DNA of 64,000 bases from Mariniblastus sp. GTDB taxonomy: Bacteria > Planctomycetota > Planctomycetia > Pirellulales > Pirellulaceae. Below the pieces are notes generated by a model. It saw nothing but the letters and a program-made list of their open reading frames with translations. It did not search any database and had not been told where the DNA came from. Made by a program: the position numbers and the translations under genes. Shown here piece after piece: positions 8,389-17,933 of this stretch; positions within the stretch are counted from its first letter, which is position 1, and each line of letters begins with the position of its first letter. Location of the stretch: the NCBI GenBank assembly GCA_022447605.1, contig JAKVBG010000001.1, positions 150,062-214,061 on the forward strand, given 5' to 3'.

Positions 8389-11300
8389 ATGAATAATTCA
8401 TTACCGTATCGATTGGTCCTGCCCCTGGGCCTGCTGGCAGCCCTGTGCCTGCTGAAAACTGGCTGCCAACCTCAGCAATCCTCCCGGCCTGCGGCTGAAT
8501 CGAAAGAAAAAGAAGCCGTTGTCGAGCAAATTGTCGACAGCGAAGAACTCCTGCTGGCACTCAATACGGAACTCGGTGCTTTGAAGCGAAGCGCCATGAA
8601 CCTGGCCATCCCGGACCCTTTGGGTCGAATGCTTTTTGCCAGCCAGGTGGAATTTTCACCTTGGGATTTTGCGACTGCCTCGCCTGGAAAACCAGGCGAA
8701 GTGGACCGTGACCAGTTGACCATCTGGCCGACCGAATTGGCGAAAGTTGCTTTTTTTGATCATGCCAAGTTCTACATGATTCGGGGGCATTTTGACGAGA
8801 ACGACCCAAATCGGTACCTCAGCGACGTTGGTTTTTATGGCCTCGCCAGAACCGAGAACCGAAAATGGCTGGCAGCCAAGGCCTTGTGCAAAGTGGGCTG
8901 GATCCGCAATGACTCCGACGATTCCTGGCAAATTGACAACTGGAAGACTACCGACTTCTCGGCAAGCCAGTCGGATCAATTGATGTTCCGCGACACACTG
9001 GAAGGGCTGGTTGACGACCCGACGTTGGCCGAACTTTTACGAACGTCCCAGCACATGGAATTTGCCGAACAGATTTTCCAATCAGGTGACCTGCGACTGA
9101 ACGGTTTCGAATCACTCGCCGAGGATTTCAAGGAACCGAACCTGGAGCAGTATTTCAGGATCCAACAGGCGGGACAACACCCAGGTGTGGCGATTGTCGA
9201 CTTTGACAACGACGGCTGGGATGACCTCTACCTTTGCGACGAGTGGCGCCCCAATCGCCTGTTAAAAAATATCAACGGAAAAAAACTGGTCGACGTGGCC
9301 GCCGAGGTCGGCCTGGATCTCGGGCCGACCACCAGCGCGATCTTTGCCGACTTCGACAACGACGGTGACCAGGACGCCTTGGTCGGCTGTTTCTTCCAAC
9401 CCTGCAAGTTGATGTTCAATGAACAGGGAAAATATGTTGACCGGACCGGTGAATACATTTCGGTCGATCTGCCGAAATTGACGACTTCCATTTCGGCAGC
9501 GGATTACAACAACGACGGCCTGCTGGACATCTATATTTCTACCTACGGCTTTCCCGCCGGTCGTAAATCGAGTCGCAGCCGTTACTGGACCGCAGACCTG
9601 CTCAATCGCTCCGAGGCGACTGAAATGCAACTCAACCAGGAGGGAACTCACCGCATCCTCAACGCGTTGGGGCCCCCCAACCTTTTGCTGATGAACACCG
9701 GCAATGGAGGATTTCGCAGGGCCCCGGAAAACGATGACGTCCAACTGCACCACAATACGTTTCAGTCGACCTGGTGCGATTACGATATGGACGGCGATCC
9801 GGACCTGTACGTCTGCAATGATTTTGCACCCGACTTCCTGTTGAGAAACGACGGGCCAGACGGGTTTACCGATGTGACGCTGGAAGCAGGCGGTGAGGAC
9901 ATGCTGGGCTTCGGCATGGGGGCCTGTTGGGGCGACTACGACCTGGATGGTGATTTTGACCTGTACGTCTCCAACATGTACAGCAAGGCTGGCAAGCGGA
10001 TCACCAAGCAAATTGACGGGCTGGATGAACGATTCTTTCGCATGGCGACCGGCAACCGGCTGTTTGCCAATGAACAGGACAAGTTCAAGTTGGTCGTTGA
10101 CAAATCGGGAGAGGGTTCGGCCGCCGGCAAAGCGGGCTGGTCCTGGGGCGGGCAGTTTGGTGATTTCAACAACGACGGCCGGCAGGATCTGTATGTCTGT
10201 TCCGGTTTTTTCACGGCCCCCGACAAGTATGCCTCGACCGTTGATTTGTGATCCGACTTTTGGCGCATGGTCGTGCGCACCGACAAACAACTGGGAGAAG
10301 GGTTTTCCGAATCTACGAAATGGGACGCCGATGCCTCGGAGTTGTACAACTTCATCGAGGAGGTCGAAGTCAATGGTGAAACACAGCGGATTGTCAGCTC
10401 ACAGAGCGGGCACGAGCGAAATCACCTGTTCATGAACCAGGAAGACCACGAACTGAAGGATGTCTCACTGGTCTCTGGCCTCGATTCGATCGCCGACGGC
10501 CGGGCCAATGCGATCTGGGATTTCGATCGGGATGGCTTCCAGGATATCGTGCTGGTCAACGCCAATAACCCGCTGCTGCAGCTGTTTCACAACCAGATGA
10601 AATCAGCTGCCCCAAGCCGTTCGAACTTCATCGCCGTCCAGTTGACAGGTGGCAACCAGACCGGGCAGCCTTCCGACGAGTGGAGTAACCGGGACGGGAT
10701 TGGCGCGGTGGTCAGCGTCAAGGCAGGGGATACCGTACTGGTTCGAGAGGCCCGCGCCGGCGAGGGATTTGCTTCACAAAACAGCAAGGTGCTGTTGGTC
10801 GGGATCGGTGATCGGGCCGATGCCGAGGTGAGTGTCCAGTGGCCATCGGGCAAACGACTCGATTACGGCACCGTGCCAGCCGGTCAACTGGCTCATTGTT
10901 ACGAGGACAAGTCAGCCACCTTCAACCTGTCGGGTATTGAACTGTCTCCCTATACCGCTGTGGAGCCCTTCGTGGAAACTGACCGGCTGGTCGACTACGG
11001 AAACTTTCAACTGTCGGATCACAACAGCGCCTCTTTGGACAATGCCCGCTTGATCCTGTACGTCAGCATGGCAACCTGGTGCCCCAACTGCAAAAAGAAC
11101 CAACCGTTCGTGGCCATGCTGCGGGAAAAATTCGGTGATCAGATCGATCTCGTCGGGGTGCCCGTCGATCCGGAAGACACGGCTGCCAAGTTGGCGGATT
11201 ACCGCCAAAAATACCGACCGGCCTATGAGCTCCTCGACCCGGTCACGGATGCCGAGCGGTCAAAGCTCGAAACACTGGTCACGTCGATCTCCCAGCAAGG

Positions 11301-11421
11301 CGCCTTGCCCAGCACGCTGATCACCGATCGACAAGGCCGGGTACTGGATGCCGTGGGCGGAATACCGAGCAGTTCGACGGTTGCCAGGCTATTGGACAAT
11401 CTGCCAAAGCCGAACCCATAA
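8389..11421 (+). CDS. FG-GAP / ASPIC-UnbV / thioredoxin lipoprotein, candidate selenoprotein (in-frame TGA)
   Basis: A 1010-residue protein if the TGA at 10249-10251 (codon 621) is read through; otherwise it is split in two. Both halves are in one frame. Domains in order: lipoprotein signal (lipobox LKTGC, about 25); unassigned region to 260; at least six FG-GAP/VCBS calcium-binding-type repeats (DFDNDGWDD, DFDNDGDQD, DYNNDGLLD, DYDMDGDPD, DYDLDGDFD, DFNNDGRQD) to about 610; TGA; then SDFWRMVV; one more such repeat (DFDRDGFQD); an ASPIC/UnbV domain at about 765-840 (GIGAVVSVKAG, REARAGEGFASQNS); and a thioredoxin fold at about 880-1010 with CPNC at Cys898 and Cys901. TGA is a normal stop elsewhere here. 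The second half has no ribosome binding site of its own. A recent nonsense mutation or sequence error is the alternative. Confidence 0.7.
10249..10281 (+). promoter_or_regulatory. Candidate bacterial SECIS element at the in-frame TGA
   Basis: After the TGA (10249-10251) come 11 spacer bases, then a five-pair stem GCGCA (10263-10267) / TGCGC (10274-10278) enclosing TGGTCG. The loop T and G can form a wobble pair, leaving a GGTC tetraloop. The E. coli fdhF SECIS likewise has 11 bases between UGA and its upper stem and an AGGUCU loop whose GGUC is contacted by SelB. The first loop G is 18 bases after the TGA, inside the 16-37 base range used for bacterial SECIS searches. The hairpin is seen; its function is inferred. 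Confidence 0.55.
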
Positions 11422-11544
11422 ACGGATCCCGACTAGGGTGGGGTAACCCTAAAATTTCGGAAATGCGTTCGGCCGCCCATTTATTCCGGCCCTGATGGGA
11501 CTTATGATTCAGGGAAATCCCGTTCTTCAAAAGGAATCACCCTG

Positions 11545-13434
11545 ATGCAACTGAAATTAAAATCCGTACTGAACCCCTACCTGATTCCAACGTCTACGCT
11601 CCTGGCCGTCTTGCTGTCACCCCTGTTCGGTGCAGCGCAGGACGGACAACCGACTGTGCCGGTCTTCCAGGATGGTGAAGCCCAGGTCGTCGACGGATTC
11701 AAGAACCCGCAGGACTGGATTGAGCACGACCTGTTCGTAGAAACCGAATTTGACACTGACGGGGATGGAAAACGGGACCGGATGCACGTCTCGGTCTCCC
11801 GGCAAAAGCAGACGGAGACCGAAGGCCTGAAAGTCCCGGTCGTCTACGTAACCAGTCCTTATTTCGCCGGTGTCAGCGGCACCAACAAGGCGTACTTCTG
11901 GAACCCGGAACACGAGCTGAACGCCCAGCCGCCGGAAAGAAAAAATCCACCCCCGATCAAGCACCAGTCGCGGCGACCCGTCATCTCACGTTCCCATTTG
12001 AACGAGTGGATTCCCCGCGGTTACGCCGTGGTCCACTCCTGTTCACCGGGGACAGGCCTCTCGCAAGGCTGCCCGACGGTCGGTGGCCAGAATGAATCAC
12101 TCGCCCCCAAGGCCGTGGTTGACTGGCTTTGTGGACGTGCCAAAGGCTATACCTCCCTGGACGGGGACGAGGAAGTGACGGCCGATTGGTGTACCGGAAA
12201 AGTCGGCATGACGGGTACTTCCTACAACGGGACCTTGCCGTTGGCGTGCGCCACCACCGGTGTCGAAGGACTGGAAGCGATCATCCCGATCGCCCCGAAC
12301 ACGTCGTACTACCATTACTACCGCTCCCACGGCCTGGTCCGCCACCCGGGCGGTTACATGGGTGAGGACATCGATGTACTGTACGACTTCATCCACAGCG
12401 GCGAGCCGAAAAACCGCGACTACTGCGATTGCGAAGTCCGCGACAAGGAAATGGCCAACAACATGGACCGCATCACGGGCGATTACAACGAATTCTGGGC
12501 GGGACGGGATTATCTCAACCAATTGGACAAGCTCAAGGCGCCTGTGCTGATGGCCCATGCGTTCAACGACTGGAACGTGATGCCGGAGCACTCGGTGCGG
12601 ATCTACCAGGCTCTTAAGGAGAAAGGGATCCCCGTGCAGTGCTACTTCCACCAGGGAGGCCACGGCGGACCCCCACCGATGAAACAGATGAACCGCTGGT
12701 TCACCCGTTACCTGCACGGCGTAGAGAACGGCGTGGAAGATGACCCAAAGGCATGGGTCGTGCGAGAAAAAGCGAAGCGGACCGAACCAACCCCTTACGG
12801 TGATTACCCGAACCCGCAAGCCAAGGCGGTCGAATTGTTTCCCAACCGGCCGATGCCAAAGGCCCAGGGCCGAGGCACACTCGAATTGCAACCGATTGAG
12901 TATTCCGGACTGGATCCGAGCGAAGGAAAACCTACGTTTACCGACGACGTCTCGATCACGGGTGCCGATCTGGCCCAGTCCGAGACTTCCGACCACCGAC
13001 TCCTGTTCGTTACGCCGGAGCTGAAGGAAGCGATCCACATTTCCGGCACGCCCAGTCTGTCGATCAAGTTGGCCAGCTCCAAGCCGGCCGCCAACCTGTC
13101 GGTCTGGGTCGTTTCTCTCCCCTGGAAGAAACGGGGCCGAATCACGGAGAACATCATCACCCGCGGCTGGGCCGATCCCCAGAACCACAAGTCGTTGACC
13201 GAGAGCGAACCGCTCAAGCCGGGCCAGTTCTACTCACTCAAGTTCGAACTTCAGCCAGACGACCAGGTGATCCCGGCCGGGCAGCAGATCGGACTGATGA
13301 TCTTCTCCAGCGACCGCGATTTCACACTTTGGCCCAAACCGGGAACCGAGTTGACGGTCGACCTCGATGCGACGAGACTCGAACTCCCGGTCGTCGGTGG
13401 CGAGAAAGCGATGAAGAAGGCATTCGGTCAGTAA
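11545..13434 (+). CDS. CocE/NonD-type hydrolase, X-Pro dipeptidyl-peptidase-like (S15)
   Basis: 629 residues with a signal peptide of about 32 (cleavage near GAAQ), so probably periplasmic or secreted. The serine hydrolase fold carries the nucleophile Ser226 in GMTGTSYNG, an acid in AFNDWNV and a histidine in FHQGGHGG. The C-terminal part (from about 440) matches the jelly-roll X-Pro domain (SGTPSLSIKLASSKPAANLS, QQIGLMIFSSD). This is the layout of Xaa-Pro dipeptidyl-peptidases and cocaine esterase relatives, and the exact substrate is open. The ATG at 11545 has AAGGA upstream. A strong terminator lies 90 bases beyond the stop codon. Confidence 0.87.
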   Translation: MQLKLKSVLNPYLIPTSTLLAVLLSPLFGAAQDGQPTVPVFQDGEAQVVDGFKNPQDWIEHDLFVETEFDTDGDGKRDRMHVSVSRQKQTETEGLKVPVVYVTSPYFAGVSGTNKAYFWNPEHELNAQPPERKNPPPIKHQSRRPVISRSHLNEWIPRGYAVVHSCSPGTGLSQGCPTVGGQNESLAPKAVVDWLCGRAKGYTSLDGDEEVTADWCTGKVGMTGTSYNGTLPLACATTGVEGLEAIIPIAPNTSYYHYYRSHGLVRHPGGYMGEDIDVLYDFIHSGEPKNRDYCDCEVRDKEMANNMDRITGDYNEFWAGRDYLNQLDKLKAPVLMAHAFNDWNVMPEHSVRIYQALKEKGIPVQCYFHQGGHGGPPPMKQMNRWFTRYLHGVENGVEDDPKAWVVREKAKRTEPTPYGDYPNPQAKAVELFPNRPMPKAQGRGTLELQPIEYSGLDPSEGKPTFTDDVSITGADLAQSETSDHRLLFVTPELKEAIHISGTPSLSIKLASSKPAANLSVWVVSLPWKKRGRITENIITRGWADPQNHKSLTESEPLKPGQFYSLKFELQPDDQVIPAGQQIGLMIFSSDRDFTLWPKPGTELTVDLDATRLELPVVGGEKAMKKAFGQ

Positions 13435-13522
13435 ATACCGAAAACCGGGGGAGCGACTGCTCCGCCGAAAATCGGCTAGCCGATGTCTGACTGGACGACG
13501 GATCCACGAAAAAATCTGACTT

Positions 13523-13552
13523 AAAACCCTGACCCATGTCGGGGTTTTTTTT
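13523..13552 (+). terminator. Intrinsic terminator, probably bidirectional
   Basis: A ten-pair stem (13523-13532 with 13539-13548, one G-U pair) around the loop CCCATG, ending in a run of T to 13552. It begins with four A residues, so it can work for the rightward peptidase gene and for the leftward VCBS gene whose stop codon is at 13554-13556. Confidence 0.85.
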
Positions 13553-13553
13553 A

Positions 13554-14747
13554 TTACTTCGGGCTCTTTTGCGGAAGTCGATTGAATAGCACGTAGGTCC
13601 CACTCTTGCCTGCTACCGCGATGTCGACCCGACCATCCTGATCGAGATCGCCCGTCCGAATTTGCAGCCCCGTACCGACCGTTCCCCGATCGATGACCCG
13701 TTTCTGGAACTGCTTCTTTTCCGGCAACCACTGGTAATAAAACAGGCAGGGGGGCTCTTTGCCGCCCGGGTCATTACCATTGTGGGCAAAAACCCGTTTG
13801 CCCGTGATCAACTCCGGCTGACCATCCCCGTCCAAATCGGCCAGGTGCAGCGCGTGGGGCTGGGAAAAATCCTGGTCGATCATTCGTTGATTCCACTGGG
13901 TCGTGCCATCTTCCAGAGGTGGCAATTGCTCCCACAACAAAAGACCGTAATCGTGCCCCTTACCGATAATGATGTCTGGCCGCCCGTCGCCGGTCCAATC
14001 ACGCACCAGAATCGGCAGGCTGGCGTGAACTTGCCAATCGGCATGAAACGGCCAGTCGGGTTGGATCGTTTTCCCATTCGTCCCGCCCGGGTTTTCATAC
14101 CATCCGCTACCGACCAGGATGTCGGTGTCCCCATCGCCATCGAGGTCGCCGGCGCCCATCCCGTGTGAATTCCCTTTCTCGTTGATGCGAACCCGTTTCA
14201 TCTGGTAAGTCGTTTCGCCTGAACCTGTTGGCGACTCGAATTTCCAGACATTCATCGGGGCGCCTTTGCCCCAGGTATTGACCAGCCATTCCGCCCGGCC
14301 GTCCTGGTCGAGATCGACCATCAACTGGCCCTCGTTATGGGTATCCCCTGTATCGACCAGTAGTTTCTGCTCCCACATCAGACCGAGATTCAACCCGTCA
14401 GCACCCGGGTTGCGGTACCAGTAGACCTCGCTCGGTACAAACGAACCTGCCACGACATCGATCCACCCGTCGCGGTCGACGTCCATGGCATAGTCACCAT
14501 TGCTCTCGACGTACCCGTTCCAATCCGCAATCTGTCGGACAGGACGGGGGGTAAACTGCGGCGCAGCGTACCAGTTCCGACCAGCCACCACGTCCATTTT
14601 CCCGTCACCATTAAAATCGGCCAGGTCGATACCCTCGTTGGCATCCACCGTCAGTTGACGGATCTCCCACTTCGCCGGTTGACCCGAAACGGGGGAAGCC
14701 AGGCAACCGACGACCAGCAGCCACGTTAAGAGATAGATCTTTCGCAT
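13554..14747 (-). CDS. Secreted FG-GAP/VCBS beta-propeller protein
   Basis: 397 residues from the ATG at 14747 (AGGA upstream; further in-frame codons reach 14774). A signal peptide of about 22 residues (KIYLLTWLLVVGCLASPVSG) is followed by about seven repeats of the D-x-(D/N)-x-D-G-x-x-D type: DFNGDGKMD, DVDRDGWID, DLDQDGRAE, DLDGDGDTD, DWTGDGRPD, DLDGDGQPE, DLDQDGRVD. This builds a seven-bladed calcium-binding propeller like those of integrin alpha chains. No catalytic domain is visible. Such proteins are abundant in planctomycetes and often unassigned. It is convergent with the S15-type peptidase gene across a shared terminator. Confidence 0.85.
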   Translation of the reverse strand: MRKIYLLTWLLVVGCLASPVSGQPAKWEIRQLTVDANEGIDLADFNGDGKMDVVAGRNWYAAPQFTPRPVRQIADWNGYVESNGDYAMDVDRDGWIDVVAGSFVPSEVYWYRNPGADGLNLGLMWEQKLLVDTGDTHNEGQLMVDLDQDGRAEWLVNTWGKGAPMNVWKFESPTGSGETTYQMKRVRINEKGNSHGMGAGDLDGDGDTDILVGSGWYENPGGTNGKTIQPDWPFHADWQVHASLPILVRDWTGDGRPDIIIGKGHDYGLLLWEQLPPLEDGTTQWNQRMIDQDFSQPHALHLADLDGDGQPELITGKRVFAHNGNDPGGKEPPCLFYYQWLPEKKQFQKRVIDRGTVGTGLQIRTGDLDQDGRVDIAVAGKSGTYVLFNRLPQKSPK

Positions 14748-14894
14748 CAATCCTGTCCTCGCGTCGCGCCGCAATCCACTTCACAAACTGGCTGCATTAT
14801 GCCGACTGAGCGACCGCATGTCAGCCAGTCCAGGCGAAGACCTGCCCGTTTTCCCACGGGACAGAACAGCGGTCCCATAAATCGAAAACAGAGT

Positions 14895-14928
14895 TATACT
14901 CAGGAAGTTACCTGTCAGGTCAGGTAAC
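14895..14928 (+). promoter_or_regulatory. Possible -10 box and palindromic operator
   Basis: TATACT at 14895-14900 resembles a sigma-70 -10 box, with no good -35 partner. Seven bases later is a perfect 8-base inverted repeat GTTACCTG (14907-14914) / CAGGTAAC (14921-14928) with a 6-base spacer, ending 38 bases before the aminotransferase start codon. Its position overlapping the predicted transcript start would suit a repressor operator. No regulator gene lies next to it. Confidence 0.4.
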
Positions 14929-14966
14929 CAGGACGTTTCGATGTCAATCCAACAGAACAGGCGATC

Positions 14967-16289
14967 ATGGACACGGAGCCAAAAACTGGGACTCGCAGCC
15001 GGGAGCTGTTCGAACAAGCCCGGCAGTACCTGCCCGGCGGAGTCAGCCGAAATACGATTTTTCGCCAGCCCCATCCGCTCTACGCTGAATCGGCGGAGGG
15101 TTATTGCGTGACCGATGTCGACGGTGTGCAACGCATCGATTTTGCCAACAACATGGCCTCGCTGATCCATGGGCATGCCCACCCAGCCATCATCGCCGCC
15201 GTGTCCGACCAGTTGCAGCGGGGCACCGCCTACACAATGGCCACAGAAGCCGAACTCGATTTTGCCAGGCTGCTATGTGAACGGGTTCCCCATTTCGACA
15301 AGTTGAGGTTTGTCAATTCCGGCACCGAGGCCGTCATGGCTTGCATCAAGGCAGCCCGCTGTTTCACGGGGCGGGCCAAGTTGGCCAAGGTCGAGGGCAC
15401 CTACCATGGGACCTACGACTATGCCGAAATCAGCCAAAAACCGAAACCGGAAGAATGGGGTGATGCCCAGCAGCCCGCCTCCGTCCCGGTCGCCAGAGGA
15501 ACACCTCAAGGTGCGCTCGATGATGTAATTGTCATCCCGTTCAACCAACCGAAACTGGCCCGGGAGATTCTCGACACCCAGGCAGACCAGATCGCCTGTA
15601 TCCTGCTCGACCCGATGCCGCACCGCGTCGGCCTGATCCCCGCCTCAAATGACTTTGTTGAAATGTTGCGCCAATGGTGCGACACCAACGGGGCACTGTT
15701 GATTTTGGATGAAGTGATCACCTTCCGCTCAGGATACGCCGGGGCAGGGGAGTGGTTCACGGCCAAACCGGATCTGACCGCGATGGGCAAGATCATTGGT
15801 GGTGGGTTCCCCGTGGGGGCATTTGCCGGGCGAAACGACGTGATGAACCTGCTCGATCCCCAACAGGGAGATATCCCGTTTCCCCACTCGGGGACTTTCT
15901 CGGCCAACCCGATCACCATGACGGCCGGCCGAGTCGCCATGGAACGGTTTGACCAGGAGGCCGTTGACCAGATCAACGACCTGGGACGTTACGCGCGGGG
16001 CGCCATCACCGAGACAATCCGGCAAGCCGGGATCGAAGCCTGTGTCACGGGCGAGGGTTCGATGTTCCGCATTCACCTGAAGCCGCAACCTCCGGTCGAT
16101 TACCGCTCGGCCTACATGCACCCGGTCGAACAACAGCGGATCAACCGTTTGGTCAGTTTCCTGTTCGACAACGGCTTCCTGATGATCAACACCTGCACGG
16201 CCGCCCTCTCGACCGTGATGAACCGCGAACAGATTGACCAACTGGCGACCCAACTGGGCAATGGGTTTAGACAACTGGAGAAGGACTGA
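14967..16289 (+). CDS. Class III aminotransferase, glutamate-1-semialdehyde aminomutase-like
   Basis: 440-residue PLP enzyme of fold type I. It shares the HemL layout: LPGGVSRNT near the N-terminus, VNSGTEAVMACIKAAR for phosphate binding, FEGTYHG-like VEGTYHGTYDY, LILDEVITFRSG with the PLP-ring aspartate, and the Schiff-base lysine Lys275 in MGKIIGGGFPVGAFAG. Several HemL core positions differ, so it is probably a HemL-like aminotransferase of unknown substrate and not the haem-pathway enzyme; I leave the symbol empty. The ATG is used with CAGG five bases upstream. A palindromic operator candidate precedes it. Confidence 0.85.
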   Translation: MDTEPKTGTRSRELFEQARQYLPGGVSRNTIFRQPHPLYAESAEGYCVTDVDGVQRIDFANNMASLIHGHAHPAIIAAVSDQLQRGTAYTMATEAELDFARLLCERVPHFDKLRFVNSGTEAVMACIKAARCFTGRAKLAKVEGTYHGTYDYAEISQKPKPEEWGDAQQPASVPVARGTPQGALDDVIVIPFNQPKLAREILDTQADQIACILLDPMPHRVGLIPASNDFVEMLRQWCDTNGALLILDEVITFRSGYAGAGEWFTAKPDLTAMGKIIGGGFPVGAFAGRNDVMNLLDPQQGDIPFPHSGTFSANPITMTAGRVAMERFDQEAVDQINDLGRYARGAITETIRQAGIEACVTGEGSMFRIHLKPQPPVDYRSAYMHPVEQQRINRLVSFLFDNGFLMINTCTAALSTVMNREQIDQLATQLGNGFRQLEKD

Positions 16290-16452
16290 CACCTCGCTAC
16301 GGTAAAAAGACAAGACGACAAAATGGGACGATCGGGGACGGGATACTGGGTGCCCGGCAGCTCGCCTGACCACGAAGGACCGTGGTGATCCGTGGATTCC
16401 GCCACCTGTCAGACTGGTTTGATTTTACCAAGGGTCATGCGAGAATCTGAAC

Positions 16453-17907
16453 ATGACCGCCTTGCTTGCAACCTACTGGCCACTGTTCCTGGCTGCAGCC
16501 GATCTGCTCGGTGCCGCGCTGGCCTCCTTGCACGCCTTGCTTAAGAAACGAGAGACGCATTCGGTCATCGGCTGGGTTGGATTAATCTGGCTGGCACCTT
16601 TTATCGGCTGGATTCTGTACTTCTGTTTTGGCATCAATCGCATTCAACGTCGAGGCTGCGAGGTCAGCCAGAAATTGCAAAAGGTACTTCAGCAGATCAG
16701 GATCCCGGTCCCCGATACGGTGCTCCAGAAAATCGATGAAGTCAAAACCGAACATGTTCAATTCAAGCAGATCGTCGAGACGGTAGAAAAACTGACCCAC
16801 CGACCCTTGCTGCCCAAAAATGACATCCAGCCACTGCTCAATGGAGACCAGGCGTATCCCGTCATGCTGCAGGCGATCGCCGATGCCAAGACATCCATCT
16901 CGCTGGTGTCGTACATCTTTGATAACGACCGGGCGGGCCAGCAGTTTATTGAGGCACTCGATCAGGCCCACCGGCGGGGTGTCGAGGTGCGTGTTCTGAT
17001 CGATGGCGTGGGTGCCAAGTATTCGCGCCCCAGTTCGGCGCGAATATTGCAAAAACGAGGCGTTCCCTGCCGTACGTTTTTACCGACGTTGGTTCCCCGC
17101 TTTACGGCGTATGCCAACCTGAGAAACCACCGGAAAATCCTGGTCGTCGACGGAACCGTCGGTTTCACCGGCGGGATGAACATCCGCGAAAGCTGCCTGT
17201 TGGAGCAGCCATCCAAGCACCCGGTCCAGGATCTCCATTTTCGTTTTTCAGGGCCAGTCGTGACCCATTTACAGGAAGCGTTCCTGACCGACTGGGCCTT
17301 CACCACCGGTGAGATTCTTCAAGGAGAAGCCTGGCTGCCGATCCCCCCGTTCGATGGGCAAGTGCTGGCTCGGGGAATCACGGATGGCCCGGATGAAGAT
17401 TTTGAGCGACTGCTGATGACGATCCTGGCGGCCATCAGCATTGCACGGGAGCGGATCGTGATGGTCACTCCCTATTTCCTGCCCGACCCCACCATGATTC
17501 GCGCCCTGATCCTGGCGGTCTTGAGGGGGGTCAATGTCGATATCATCGTTCCCAGGAAAAACAACATCCGTCTCGTGCAGTGGGCCTCTTCCCATCCACT
17601 GAAACAGGTGCTGGAAGGGGGATGTAACGTGTACTACACAGACCCCCCGTTTGACCACTCCAAGCTGCTGCTGGTCGACAACGCGTGGGCCCTGGTCGGT
17701 TCGACCAACATGGACCCCCGCTCCCTGCGGCTGAACTTCGAGTTCAACGTGGAATGTTACAGCCCGGATCTGGTCGAGCAACTATTGGAGATCGTGCAGG
17801 CGAAGATAGAGCGAGCGACCCGTCTGGAGACGCGAGACCTGACCGACCGACATCTCATGCTTCGTTTGCGGGATGGCATCGCGCGACTGATGACCCCCTA
17901 TCTGTAG
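16453..17907 (+). CDS. cls: Cardiolipin synthase (phospholipase D family)
   Basis: 484-residue membrane enzyme that joins two phosphatidylglycerol molecules (or a related pair) into cardiolipin. Two N-terminal transmembrane helices (about 8-28 and 38-60, with the family motif IGWVGLIWLAPFIGWILYFCFGINRI) are followed by two PLD domains. Both HKD motifs are intact: His226 in HRKILVVDGTVGFTGGMN and His402 in HSKLLLVDNAWALVGSTN. The length matches bacterial Cls. The start is the ATG after a weak upstream region. It ends 26 bases from the convergent PhoD-like gene. Confidence 0.92.
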   Translation: MTALLATYWPLFLAAADLLGAALASLHALLKKRETHSVIGWVGLIWLAPFIGWILYFCFGINRIQRRGCEVSQKLQKVLQQIRIPVPDTVLQKIDEVKTEHVQFKQIVETVEKLTHRPLLPKNDIQPLLNGDQAYPVMLQAIADAKTSISLVSYIFDNDRAGQQFIEALDQAHRRGVEVRVLIDGVGAKYSRPSSARILQKRGVPCRTFLPTLVPRFTAYANLRNHRKILVVDGTVGFTGGMNIRESCLLEQPSKHPVQDLHFRFSGPVVTHLQEAFLTDWAFTTGEILQGEAWLPIPPFDGQVLARGITDGPDEDFERLLMTILAAISIARERIVMVTPYFLPDPTMIRALILAVLRGVNVDIIVPRKNNIRLVQWASSHPLKQVLEGGCNVYYTDPPFDHSKLLLVDNAWALVGSTNMDPRSLRLNFEFNVECYSPDLVEQLLEIVQAKIERATRLETRDLTDRHLMLRLRDGIARLMTPYL

Positions 17908-17933
17908 CGAAACTGGGGCGGGCCGCCGCCCGT

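Noticed and set aside
10249-10251. TGA read as tryptophan (code 4-like reassignment)
   Set aside because: TGA ends other clear genes here, such as gcvH and the class III aminotransferase, and TGG is used for Trp throughout.
9262-10290. Long minus-strand frame (342 codons)
   Set aside because: It mirrors the FG-GAP repeats, whose Asp/Gly-rich codons keep the opposite strand open; no start signal or family resemblance.
10267-11421. Second half of the FG-GAP/thioredoxin lipoprotein as an independent gene starting at ATG 10267
   Set aside because: No ribosome binding site, no export signal, and the frame and domain content continue directly from the first half; the ATG lies inside the hairpin stem.
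12097-13188. Minus-strand frame of 363 codons
   Set aside because: Shadow of the S15-type peptidase gene, which has a full catalytic triad.
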